Positions 1-11,990 of a stretch of 64,000 bases of DNA are shown here, piece after piece. A program made the position numbers and the translations under genes. The stretch is from Neocallimastix lanati (nom. inval.) (Eukaryota; Neocallimastigomycota; Neocallimastigomycetes; Neocallimastigales; Neocallimastigaceae), in contig JACVTC010000059.1 in the NCBI GenBank assembly GCA_016946835.1, positions 262,501 through 326,500 on the forward strand, written 5' to 3'. How positions within the stretch are numbered: the stretch's first letter is position 1; the number at the start of each line of letters is the position of its first letter. A model generated the notes under the pieces. The model had not been told where the DNA came from, searched no databases, and saw only the letters and a list, made by a program, of their open reading frames with translations.

Positions 1-2315
1 AAAATAAAATAAAATAAAATAAAATAAAATAAAATAAATATTAGAATATTAAATAATGAAAGTACAGATTGAATAAAATAAAATAAAATAAAATAAAATA
101 AAATAAAATAAAATAAAATAAAATAAAATAAAATAAAATAAAATAAAATAAAATAAAATAAAATAAAATAAATATTAGAATATTAAATAATGAAAGTACA
201 GATTGAATAAAATAAAATAAAATAAAATAAAATAAAATAAAATAAAATAAAATAAAATAAAATAAAATAAAATAAAATAAAATAAAATAAAATAAATATT
301 AGAATATTAAATAATGAAAGTACAGATTGAATAAAATAAAATAAAATAAAATAAAATAAAATAAAATAAAATAAAATAAAATAAAATAAAATAAATATTA
401 GAATATTAAATAATGAAAGTACAGATTGAATAAAATAAAATAAAATAAAATAAAATAAAATAAAATAAAATAAAATAAAATAAAATAAAATAAAATAAAA
501 TAAAATAAAATAAAATAAAATAAAATAAAATAAATATTAGAATATTAAATAATGAAAGTACAGATTGAATAAAATAAAATAAAATAAAATAAAATAAAAT
601 AAAATAAATATTAGAATATTAAATAATGAAAGTACAGATTGAATAAAATAAAATAAAATAAAATAAAATAAAATAAAATAAAATAAAATAAAATAAAATA
701 AAATAAATATTAGAATATTAAATAATGAAAGTACAGATTGAATAAAATAAAATAAAATAAAATAAAATAAAATAAAATAAAATAAAATAAAATAAATATT
801 AGAATATTAAATAATGAAAGTACAGATTGAATAAAATAAAATAAAATAAAATAAAATAAAATAAAATAAAATAAATAAATAAAATAAAATAAAATAAAAT
901 AAAATAAAATAAAATAAAATAAAATAAAATAAAATAAAATAAAATAAAATAAAATAAAATAAAATAAAATAAAATAAATATTAGAATATTAAATAATGAA
1001 AGTACAGATTGAATAAAATAAAATAAAATAAAATAAAATAAAATAAAATAAAATAAAATAAAATAAAATAAAATAAAATAAAATAAAATAAAATAAAATA
1101 AAATAAAATAAAATAAAATAAAATAAAATAAAATAAAATAAAATAAAATAAAATAAAATAAAATAAAATAAAATAAAATAAATATTAGAATATTAAATAA
1201 TGAAAGTACAGATTGAATAAAATAAAATAAAATAAAATAAAATAAAATAAAATAAAATAAAATAAAATAAAATAAAATAAAATAAAATAAAATAAAATAA
1301 AATAAAATAAAATAAAATAAATATTAGAATATTAAATAATGAAAGTACAGATTGAATAAAATAAAATAAAATAAAATAAAATAAAATAAAATAAAATAAA
1401 ATAAAATAAAATAAAATAAAATAAAATAAAATAAAATAAAATAAATATTAGAATATTAAATAATGAAAGTACAGATTGAATAAAATAAAATAAAATAAAA
1501 TAAAATAAAATAAAATAAAATAAAATAAAATAAATATTAGAATATTAAATAATGAAAGTACAGATTGAATAAAATAAAATAAAATAAAATAAAATAAAAT
1601 AAAATAAAATAAAATAAAATAAAATAAAATAAAATAAAATAAAATAAAATAAAATAAAATAAAATAAAATAAAATAAAATAAAATAAATATTAGAATATT
1701 AAATAATGAAAGTACAGATTGAATAAAATAAAATAAAATAAAATAAAATAAAATAAAATAAAATAAAATAAAATAAAATAAAATAAAATAAAATAAAATA
1801 AAATAAAATAAAATAAATATTAGAATATTAAATAATGAAAGTACAGATTGAATAAAATAAAATAAAATAAAATAAAATAAAATAAAATAAATATTAGAAT
1901 ATTAAATAATGAAAGTACAGATTGAATAAAATAGAATAAAATAAAATAAAATAAAATAAAATAAAATAAAATAAAATAAAATAAAATAAAATAAAATAAA
2001 ATAAAATAAATATTAGAATATTAAATAATGAAAGTACAGATTGAATAAAATAAAATAAAATAAAATAAAGAATAGAGTATGAATATAAATACAGATTGAA
2101 TAAAATAAAATAAAATAAAATAAAGAATAGAGTATGAATATAAATACAGATTGAATAAAATAAAATAAAATAAAATAAAGAATAGAGTATGAATATAAAT
2201 ACAGATTGAATAAAATAAAATAAAATAAAGAGTAGAATAAGAATATAAGCACAGATTGAATAAAATAAATTAAAATAAAGAGTAGAATATGAATATAAGT
2301 ACAGATTGAATAAAA
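1..2315. repeat. Higher-order AAAAT satellite with a conserved interspersed block
   Basis: The stretch is an AAAAT pentanucleotide array of varying length, interrupted again and again by a near-identical block of about 40 bp (core TTAGAATATTAAATAATGAA, then AGTACAGATTG). I count about 17 blocks of this type between 40 and 2045. From about 2065 to 2310 a second block type appears (core AGAGTATGAATATAAATACA, ending in the same CAGATTG) in about five copies. The number of AAAAT units between blocks varies widely. The repeat runs off the left end of the window. This organisation resembles a subtelomeric or other satellite, but no telomere repeat is seen. It is non-coding. Confidence 0.95.
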
Positions 2316-3079
2316 TAAAATAATAATAATAATTTAAAAATACATTGGTACAAAAGTATTTTAATTATTATTATTATTATTATCAAATATATTTAAATAA
2401 TATATGTTAATATATATTTAAAAATATTTTGATTAAATTTCTGAAACCAATGAAATTATTATTTTTCATTTAAAAAATTATTTTTTATTCGAATTTATTC
2501 TAAGATTAGATATATATATAGGTGTTAATGGATTTTTTTTTTAATAATATAAACAGAAAAATCACTACAAAAAAAAAAAAAAAAAAAAAAATGAACATAA
2601 TAAATTAATATATATTCAAAATGGTTTTAAGTTTTAAATATATTATTTATTGTATAAAACTAATAAAATAAAATTATTAATTATTAATTGTTTTACTTTT
2701 GATTTTTTAAAAAAAAATAAAAAAATACTCATTATTATCTTACATATTATATTGTATTATTATATTATATATGATAATTTCCCTTTTATTTTTATTACTT
2801 AACTTTTATTATTATCATTATTAGTAGAATGTAGTATTTATATTATTTATTTTCAATAAAAAAATTATTTATTACCTTTTTTTTTTATTTTTATTTTTAT
2901 TTTTAATTTTTTTTTATTTATTTTATTTATAGTTTAATTATTAATTTATACTAATTTTATCTTCGGATTTAAAATCAATTATTATTATTATTATTTTTTT
3001 TCTTTAATTCTTTTTGTTTTTATATATATATATTTATTTTATTTGATTAAATTACTTTCTATTATATTTTAATAAAAAA
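2316..3079. other. AT-rich intergenic spacer downstream of TIM23
   Basis: Very AT-rich sequence with homopolymer runs (for example poly-A near 2570-2590). I see no gene. It contains the 3' flank of the minus-strand TIM23 gene. Confidence 0.7.
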
Positions 3080-4282
3080 TTAATATTTTTCTTTCTTTTC
3101 TTTTATTTTTTCCTTGGTATCTTTTATAGCTTTACTACCTAATCCACATAAAGCAACCATACCAGCAAATAAACCACCAGATAAAGTTGCTACCTTTAAT
3201 CCAGCTATTTAATGAAGTTAATAATAGTAAAATAAAAACAAATAAAAATAAAAATAAAAATAATAAAAATTAATATCATTATAATTATAATTTATACAAA
3301 TTAAACCAGTATTTATATTATTTAATAAAAACAAGAAAAATAGTAAAAAAATACCTGTAGATTTATATAAAGCACCAGATATAAATCCAGCACCAATATG
3401 ATTATAATAATCATTTGGTTCATCCTTTCTTATAGAATGTAATAAAGAATCAAAACTAGTATACATTAAACCTGTTATAAATAAATAATTATATATATAT
3501 ATATTATTAAATATTTATTTATTTTATTATTAATGATATTATTGTTATTATATTTTCAAACATCTAAATTTATATTTTATGTTAACACTAATTCATATCA
3601 TTATTAATTATAATAAAAATAAATAAATATATATATAATATAAAAAAGTGAATTTATACCTAAAACACCCATTGAATTTCCAGCCCATGGACCATATTTA
3701 GTACTTAAATTTAAAGCTCGATTTAATCTTAACTTATAATTTAATATTGGTTGAGGTTTAGTCCAACCTTTAAGGAAACCATATATACCACCTCCACAAA
3801 GACCTTTAAAATATATTATGAAATAAAATAAATAATTATTAAAATTCAAATAATTAAATTAAAAAAAATAAAAAATAAATTAAAAGAAAAAAAAAAGAAA
3901 AAAGAAAAAATAAATAAATAGAAATAAAAAATAATATTATATTTAATATTTAAATTTATAAAAAAAAAAGTATAACTTATTAAATTCTCCATTTACCTGT
4001 AAGATAAGAAGCACCACAACCATATAATAATTTTTCACCATTAGTTTTCATTGGAAGATAAGCCCAACTCTTGACAACCTTTAATCTCTTTTCTCTTTCT
4101 AATTCTCTTTCTTTTTCTTCTTTTGTCTTTAATAAATCTAATGGATTTTCATCTATTTTTACATATTCAATACTTCTTTTATTATCTATTGGTTTCAAAG
4201 TTTCAACATCAATATTTAAATCACCTAATACATCTTTAACATAACTTGATTCTTGTGGCTTTTCACTTCCTGATTGTGACAT
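3080..4282 (-). CDS. TIM23: Tim23-like subunit of the mitochondrial/hydrogenosomal inner-membrane translocase
   Basis: Four exons on the minus strand: 4282-3997, 3803-3660, 3471-3355 and 3204-3080. All introns are GT-AG, and the exons sum to 672 nt (223 aa), close to yeast Tim23 (222 aa). The N-terminal ~80 residues are hydrophilic and Glu/Lys-rich, as in the intermembrane-space receptor domain. Four hydrophobic Gly-rich segments follow (about residues 84-108, 132-152, 165-185 and 190-207), with the Tim17/22/23 family signatures GCGASYLTGLCGGGIYGF, GVLGLMYTSFDS and AGFISGALYKSTAG. The family forms the channel of the presequence translocase in the inner organelle membrane. If this is a gut fungus, the organelle would be the hydrogenosome (inference). 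The start is the first ATG of an open exon, and no upstream in-frame alternative was needed. A Tim17 identity is less likely because of the long hydrophilic N-terminus. Confidence 0.9.
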
Positions 4283-5023
4283 CTTGAATTAGTTAAATTA
4301 CTTGTATAATTTCTTATTAATTATAATTATTCAAATTCTAGTATATATATTGATGTAAATGACTTTAAATTGCAAAGAAATAGTTAACAATTAAATAAAT
4401 TATATATAATTTTATAAAATATAAAATGTTAGTATTAAATTTATTATTAGAAAATTATTGGAAATCTTCAACAGATGTTGAATAATCTTCATTTTTCATA
4501 AATTTATAATTATATATTTTAATATAAACTATTATTAACTACTATTTATTGTTTAATTTTATAATTATTTTCTTGATTTTCTGAATATACATTATTATTA
4601 AAATACTTATTAAATCTATGTTGAAATCTAAATATTAATGAGTATATATTATAACTTTTTGGAATTTTTTACTGAATAAACTTTAATTTTATTTCAAGTA
4701 TAAAAAATATATATAATATAAATAATATAAATAATAATATATATTTTTTTTTTTACATTAAAAAGATTATACAATAAAAGAATATATTTATTTTACTCTT
4801 GTTATATAAATATATATATATATATTATTTTTTTTTAAAGTAAAAAAAAATACTATATGATATATATAGTTAAAACTAAATTTATTTACTAAAAGAACAA
4901 AAATATTTTTTGTAAAAAAAAAAGTATATATATATACTCTAAATATATTAATATATTTTAATTATATATTATAATATATTTTAATCTTTAATTAAGCATT
5001 AATTTATAAATTATATACAGTTT

Positions 5024-5058
5024 TCAAATCATTCCTAGTGGAGGAATGATTTGAAATA
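5024..5058. repeat. Perfect 15-bp hairpin
   Basis: The arms TTTCAAATCATTCCT and AGGAATGATTTGAAA are perfect inverse complements around a 5-nt loop (AGTGG). The hairpin is followed by a run of A. It stands out from its AT-rich surroundings by its GC-containing arms. Function unknown. Confidence 0.85.
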
Positions 5059-6369
5059 AAAAAAAAAAAAAATAAGATAAATGATAAAAATATTAATTAT
5101 CCATCAAATACATATTTTTGATTTTTTTTTTTTTTATATTATGTATATAAAAATTATTAGAATTATTTATTTATTAATTATTTATTTAACAATTATATGG
5201 TAAATATAACTATAAAAAATTGAAACTTTTAAAATTATTAATGAAATTATTATTATTATTAATTAGTATTAATTAGTTATTACTTTTTTATTATTTATTA
5301 TTATTTTTATTTTTATAATTGACCCGATTTTTAAAAAAAATATTTTTATATTTATGGAATTATTAATTTAATTTTAATTATTTATTTGTATTACGTCTCA
5401 TAGTGTATATTATTATTTTAATGAAATCAATATTAAAAAATTAAAATTAAAATTAATTCTCTTGTATAACATTTAATTCTTTTATTTGTACATATAAATT
5501 CATATACTTTATAATTTGTTAATAATAATATATGTAAATAATATATATATTACTAAATAAACAAGTTTATATATATAATGTAGATTACTATTCATAAATA
5601 AAATTATAATATTATTACATAAATCAAAAAATAAAAAGTATTAAAATTGTTCTATAATAATTTTAATATATATAATATGATTAAAAGTAAAAAAAAAAAA
5701 ATAAAAAATAATTACAAAAATAATTTTAAAATCAATTTAGTAAAGATCCTTGACATAAAAAAAAGTGATTGTATATTTTTTATGAAAAGATTTATATTCG
5801 AAATTTAATTATATTTCAATTACCTATTTATTTATATAAATAAATTAAGATTTTTATTTGATGATTTATATGAAAATATTGTAAAACAAAATAAAATTTA
5901 ATATTTGTATAAATTTAATTATATAAATATTTAAATGTATTTTAAAATTTCAAGATAATTATTATAACAAAAATTAAAGTTTAGATCAAATTTTCCTAAA
6001 AAACCTTTTTATTAAAATAAATCTTATATATTAATTTAAAAAAAAATAGTTTTGATAATTTTTATTTAACTTTTGAACAAAAAAAAAAAAAATAAAAAAA
6101 AAAAAATAAATAGAATTATATATATATATGTATATAGATATGAATATTTTTTTTTTTTTTTTGAAAACTAATGATTAATTTTAAAGAAAATATAAAATTT
6201 TTATAATTATATAATTATATCTAAATAAATTAGTATTTATCTATTTATAAATAATTTTTAATTTAAAAACTACCAATATATTATGACACTAAAAATTAAT
6301 AAAAAATTTTATAAATATATATTTAGTAGCAACATTATAATTATATTTTATACATTGTAATATTAAATA

Positions 6370-6900
6370 ATTGGTTAATTAAGGTTTTTCCAATTACATT
6401 ACCTATTTTCTGGAGTTAAATAGGTTTTATACTACTTGTGCTTCTATATTAATAATCAGGAACAACTACTTATGAAGTATTATTTAAAGAAATAAAGAAT
6501 AATGATAATAAATTTAGTAACAATATTGTAATTATATCAATAAACCAATTCATCTACATTGCGGTTTTGAAAAAGGTATATTTAATGCCGCAAAAATATT
6601 TTTTTCCTAATATAAATATGTTTGACATTATAAAGGATTATTAAAAAGACAAAAAAATAAACTATGTACTAATGATGTAGATAATATATATTATTATAAA
6701 GACATTTTGAACTTATTGTATCTTCTAATAATTACTTATATAAACTTTTTACAAAAAAAAACTATCTTTAATAAATTAATATACATATTTAAAAAAGAAG
6801 AAACTTTAACTTATAATATTTACGAAAGGAAAAATTATTCCTTTCGTAATTATTATTCCTAAATGGATAAGAAATCCATTTTTTTTTAATATTAATATCT
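6370..6900 (+). pseudogene. Decayed MULE (Mutator-like) transposase fragment
   Basis: Plus-strand frames give short peptides that match the middle of MULE transposases. One is TTYEVLFKEIKNN (the 'TY..lf..ik' segment, near 6460-6500). The second is GFEKGIFNAAKIFFPNINM (near 6560-6625), matching the conserved 'DFEkaiinAik..FPn..' block around a catalytic acidic residue, and a GLLKRQKNKLCTND-like segment follows. The peptides lie in different frames and are separated by stops, so the copy is broken by several frameshifts and stop codons. No terminal inverted repeats were identified. The surrounding DNA is slightly less AT-rich than the neighbouring spacer, as expected for old coding DNA. The family call rests on recognising these motifs by eye. 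Confidence 0.55.
6820..6881. repeat. Two consecutive hairpins, one with a T-run
   Basis: A perfect 12-bp stem (TTACGAAAGGAA / TTCCTTTCGTAA, 6820-6849, 6-nt loop) is followed by an 8-bp stem (AAATGGAT / ATCCATTT, 6861-6881) that runs into a poly-T tract. The stem-plus-T layout resembles a terminator. It lies at the end of the MULE relic, so it may belong to that element. Confidence 0.6.
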
Positions 6901-7452
6901 TTGAATATTAAATAACTTAATACATATATAATGAAAATCCATTTAATGATAAAGTTATAATATACATTGATATTAAAATTTTATATGGTTAACAAAAATT
7001 CATAATAATTTATATTATTATGAATTAATATATATATACTATTAATAATAATATTGTTATTGCTATTCTTTAAGTATAAAATTTTATTATTTTATGGAAT
7101 TATTAAATGATATCGTTTATTATGAATATTTAAATATATAATTTTACAAATTATTATTATTGTTTTACATGATAAAATTAAATGTATTAAATATATTAAA
7201 TATATAAAATAATAATATTTCTTTAATTAAATTAACAATAATAACAATTTTTCTTTTTTAATAATATCAATATTTTGTTTTTGCTATTATTATATTTATT
7301 ATAATGATTTTTTTTTTTTATTTTTTATTTTTTATTTTTTCTCTTTTTAATTATTATTATTCATTTATTAAACAACTGATTGTGTTTTATAACTAATTTT
7401 TAGTCCTATTGGTATTTTTTTTTTTTTTTTTTTTTTTATTTGCTTTGAAGAT

Positions 7453-8543
7453 TCATGGGAATTCTATTGGTTTATAGTATAAGGTAGTAACATACTGAAA
7501 TATTATTAATAAAAAAAAATATATATATTTATTAATTTATAAAATAAATTTCAATAATTATTATAGTCAGTATATATAACTACATAATAATAATTAAATA
7601 ATTACCTTCTTCCTATATCTTGAAGTGGTTCCTAATGCCATAACACCATCACGAATAGATAATGTATAAAGATGATTTAATACAACATGGTTTGGAATTG
7701 GAAGAACCATAGGATCTTCCTTGGATGGATCTTCATTTTTATGATGAGTATTTAATAAAACTTTTTCCAAGTGAGGTGGAAGTAATGGTGGTTGTTCATC
7801 TTCATTATAATCAACATTTATATTATCTGAGTAATAATTTGGAACAGTTGAAGTTAAGTATGACGGTATAACATCAGTATATTCTTCTGGTGGTGATTCA
7901 GAATATCCATCTTTACAAATAATAATAATAATAATATATTAAATAATATTGATTTTATATTGTTAATATGTATAATAAAAATTAAAGCATTAACATTAAA
8001 TATATTTTTTATATATTTTAAATACTATAATACAATTATTTATTCTATTTAAAATTAAATTACTCTATATTAAAATACAAAATTAAAATAAAATATTATA
8101 AATAATAAAAATATTATTTAAATATTATTACGTACTAATAGAATCAATATTGTCAATAAATAAATCATCTTTTTTACTGTCATCAGTAACTTCAATATAA
8201 TTAATTAAATTTCCATCAATATCTGATGCTGTTGGTAATTCATCAGAGCATTTCCAAACATCATCAACAATAAATTTAAATCTATGAGTACCAACTGGAA
8301 GATTAATTACAGTGGAGAAATCATTTGTACTATATTTAGAAATAAGGATTCCAAAGCAAGTTTAAAATTCGCAATTATAATATTTAAAAATAATTATTCA
8401 TATATTAAATATTATTATTATTATTATTATTATTATTTTCGTTAATGTTATTTTTATTATAATTAATACCGTTGTTTTTTTTATTTTTAATATTATATTA
8501 TTATTATGAATTATTGTAATAATTATTTATTTCATTATTATTA

Positions 8544-8579
<36 letters not shown>

Positions 8580-9522
8580 TAATATTTCATTTCAATAAAT
8601 TTTTTTATTTAAAACAATGTTATTTATTTATTTATTTTATTTTTTTTTTAAAAAAAATTAACGTATGTTAATAATATTTGTATTGATTATTAATATTTAA
8701 AATTATCTTTTATAATAAAGCAAATAGATAACATTACTTATTTTTATTAATTATAATATACATTATACATTACCTTTTATTTAATGGAATCTTCGCAGAC
8801 CAATTATTAAATGTACCAGTTAGGTAAACATTTTGACCACCTTTATTCCATGTAATAATTGTTGGGACTGTTTTTTTACCTTTAATATTTATAAATTATA
8901 CGTAATAAAAAAATATATATTTAATATTCATGTAATTTTCATTTTTGAAATTTTGTATTTAAAATTGAAATTCAAATTTCAAAATAATTTTTAAAAAAGT
9001 TGTCTCTTAATTTATTTTAAAAAATAAATATTTACTTTTCTTATTAGAATGAGGAAGTGCTACAGTATTTTCATCTTTCGTACTACTATGTGGTGATGAG
9101 AAATTAGGATCATATGATTCCTTTAACATATGTGAACTATTTAAACTTCTTGGCGATGAAAGATCATCACGAGAAGTGGAATTACTTCTATTGATTCTTT
9201 TACCATAGTGATCGTTGAAATAAAGTGGAGAGCCAACAAAAGGTGATGAACCATACATAGATAATTTTTTATTATTATTTGATATTATTGGTTGAGATTT
9301 TGGTTCTTCTGAAGTTGAACCAGATGTTGTCGCAGTTGCAATGGCTTTTGTTGTTTCTGTTGTTGCTATATTACTTTTTGTTGTTACTAATCCAGCTGTA
9401 CCTCCATGTATACTATTTCTTACTCTATTACTACCATTACTTAAACTTCCTTCTCTCGATTTTCTTTGATATTCACGAACATTTGGATAATTTTGAAGTT
9501 GATTTGATTGTGCATTTCCCAT
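7453..9522 (-). CDS. AMPK/SNF1 kinase complex beta subunit
   Basis: Five exons: 9522-9036, 8879-8774, 8329-8136, 7910-7606 and 7494-7453, all GT-AG. They join to 1134 nt (377 aa). The protein starts MGNAQSNQ, a good N-myristoylation signal (Gly2, Ser6), then has a Ser/Asn/Thr-rich disordered region to about residue 160. A glycogen-binding CBM48 module follows (about 164-262; TWNKGG, GTFNNWSAKIPL, and the C-terminal DVWKCSDELPTASD..GN block). The last part is the AMPKBI/ASC domain (about 300-377), ending in LYTLSIRDGVMALGTTSRYRK and YVTTLYYKPIEF, which in this family binds the alpha and gamma subunits. Yeast counterparts are Gal83/Sip1/Sip2. The last exon encodes only 13 residues but completes the conserved RYRKKYVTT motif, which supports that splice. 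The subunit scaffolds the energy-sensing kinase and targets it to membranes and glycogen. Confidence 0.95.
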
Positions 9523-10537
9523 TTTAATTTATATTTTACTTATATATCGTTTTATAAAGATATAATATTAAATCTTTATATTGTTTTATTTTCCTTAAGA
9601 TATTGCCGTTTTGTTTTGTTATTTCACTTTCTATTATTGATAATGATTTATATATATATATATATAAAATAAATAAAATATATTTAAATATTACTTGTAA
9701 AATTACTTTCTTTAATTTGAAATGTATTGTTTTTTTTTTATTTAAATAACAATTTGTGCTATAATTTATTTTTATTAAAGATTAATTATGAGAAAAAATC
9801 TTATATAAAAGAATATTTATGTTATATTCAAAAAAAAAAAAAATACTGTTTATGATTCGAAATTTAATTTTCTATATAATTTATTTACTCTGTTATATAA
9901 TAAATGTTGACAATATAATATTGAATAATAGTGGTGAAACAGGTTTTCACTTTTTAAAATAAATATATAATTACTATATTTCTCTTTATATATATATGCT
10001 TATTTAATTATTTTTCAATAAATATATATTACAAACTATAAATACTATATAGTCAAAAAGTCATATTCAGTTGTTTTGGCTTGTTTTTAGTATATCATTT
10101 AAAAAAAATAATTATTAAAAAATTATTATATTAGTTTTAGTATTATTTCTTTTTTCAAAAAGAATAAAATAATAATTTAATATATTTTAATATATTAAAT
10201 AATTATTAAATTTAATAAAATATTAAATTGTTTAATTGCTGAAAAATAAAAAATCTTATTTATAATAAAATTAATTCTATATATATTATTTAAATATATT
10301 AATTTTTTTTTTTTAATTTCTTTTTTTTTTTTTTTTTTTTTTATTTTTATTTTTTTTTTAACAATTATAAAGTATTGACAGTTCATCAAAGTACAAAAAT
10401 TGAATTAAAATTTTAAATTCAGAATTTCTTATACATAATATTAATTTTAAGTAAAAAAAAAAAAAAAAAAAAAAAGCTTTATATATATCTGTATATTTTA
10501 AAAATATAAGAATTTTATAACCATAAATTAATCTAAT
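9523..10537. promoter_or_regulatory. Divergent intergenic region between AMPK beta and a Tho1-like gene
   Basis: About 1 kb separates the two divergent start codons, so both promoters must lie here. The sequence is homopolymer-rich with long poly-T/poly-A tracts (10320-10345, 10455-10477), typical of AT-rich fungal promoters. No specific operator could be recognised. Confidence 0.5.
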
Positions 10538-11507
10538 ATGAGTACTGAAAATAATGAATACTGGGATGAAAATAATATTCAAAATGAAATGTAAGATTTT
10601 AATAAAAAATTTAATATAATAAAATAAAATAAAAACGATATACATCAATTACATCAATTATTATGGTTTTCATAAATTTTTTAAATAATGGATGAATAAA
10701 AATTAATATAATTAATTTGGAAATTTAAAAAAATTTTCATTAATTAAAATTAATTATAAAATAAGTTTATTTAAATTACATTTTAAAATTAAATATACAA
10801 ATGTTTTTATTCTTGTGGAATAGCACTAATAATAATGATAAAGCAAAAGTAATATGATTTAGTAATCAATTGAAAGTAAAATTTATAAATTTAAATTTAT
10901 TAAATTTCAATTTAATATTACAGATAATAAAATTGGATGAACATAATATTGCAAAATAAAATATAGTTAAAAATAATATTTAAAATACTATAATTTAATA
11001 ATTTTTGACTTTATTTAATATTATATTATATTATTATATATTTTTTTTTTTTTACTTATTTTCTTTATATATATATATATATATTTGATTTAATATATTT
11101 TTTTTATATTTATTGAAAATTTTTAATTTTTTAAAAAATATTAAAAAACGTTTATTTAAAATAATTTTAAAATCCTATAAAAATAAATAAATAAATAAAT
11201 AAATAGTAATAACAATGATATAACTAATCACGGAAATGTAGAAAACCAAGAACAAAATATAAAATACGAAAATAATGTTATTGAAACCAAACAAAGGAAT
11301 AAATCAGAATTAAGTGAAATTGAGAAAAGAAAATTAAGAGCTAAACGTTTTGGTCTTCCAGAATCAAATGTTAAATTAAGTGATAAAGAAAAAATTGAAC
11401 AAAGAAGAAAGCGCTTTGGTTTAACAGCAAAGGAAGGAAATAAAGGTAAAATTTGTAAATATAAATAATTTAATTTTAGATTTTATTAATTTTAAATTCA
11501 ATTTCAG

Positions 11508-11553
<46 letters not shown>

Positions 11554-11990
11554 GTTAAATTGAAATCTTAAATCTAAATAAAAATTTTATTATTTTTATT
11601 ATTGTTATTATTGTAAATTTTTTTAAAATAGACAAAAAGGTAATATAAATAAAATAATTACTTTTTATAAGTATATGTATATATAAAGAATAATATTAAT
11701 AAAGCAATGTAAATATATATTAGTAAATTGTTTAATCTAAATATTTTTTTTTAACTAATTTCTAAATATATTATTAAAGAAAATTGATATTGAAGTTATA
11801 AAAAGAAGACAAGAACGCTTTGGAATTACAAAAGGAATTTCGAAGAAATTATCTAATGCTATTGAGGAAGAAAAGAGAAAAGCTAGACAAAGGAGATTTA
11901 ATGTAAATATAATTTATCTATATTTATTTATTTAAAATTTTTATAATATTAAATTTTTAAATTATATAATATATTTTTATTAAGGAGTAA
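10538..11990 (+). CDS. Tho1/SARNP-like mRNA-export factor lacking a SAP domain
   Basis: Exons: 10538-10590, 11207-11445, an 8-nt micro-exon 11632-11639, 11780-11902, and probably a terminal exon 11985-11990 (GAG TAA). They join to about 142 aa. The N-terminal half is Asn/Glu-rich. The C-terminal half holds four repeats of the basic Tho1/SARNP motif: LRAKRFGLPES, RRKRFGLTA, RRQERFGITK and KARQRRFN. In SARNP/Tho1 such repeats bind the DEAD-box export helicase UAP56/Sub2 (family knowledge). The N-terminal SAP DNA-binding domain of yeast Tho1 is not seen, so this is closer to the short multivalent-motif type. The micro-exon is needed because joining its neighbours directly puts a stop at the junction. 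The last exon is uncertain: reading through the final donor would instead add a short AT-rich tail. Confidence 0.75.

Larger units (their letters stand above)
4283..7452. other. Long AT-rich spacer with hairpins and a DNA-transposon relic
   Basis: About 3.2 kb between TIM23 and the AMPK beta gene, both on the minus strand. Mostly A/T homopolymers. Inside it are two perfect hairpins (5024-5058 and 6820-6849) and a decayed MULE transposase segment, listed separately. No intact gene is visible. Confidence 0.7.

Noticed and set aside
2013-2252. 79-codon minus-strand ORF
   Set aside because: It lies wholly in the satellite repeat and its composition is simply the repeat translated.
1-2315. CRISPR-like regular repeats
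   Set aside because: The segments between the conserved blocks are pure AAAAT microsatellite, not unique spacers, and the genome is eukaryotic.
9279-9527. Leu-rich plus-strand ORF
   Set aside because: Antisense to the first exon of the AMPK beta gene.
10195-10648. Minus-strand ORFs of Lys/Ile/Phe
   Set aside because: Chance frames through A/T homopolymers in the divergent promoter region; they also overlap exon 1 of the Tho1-like gene.
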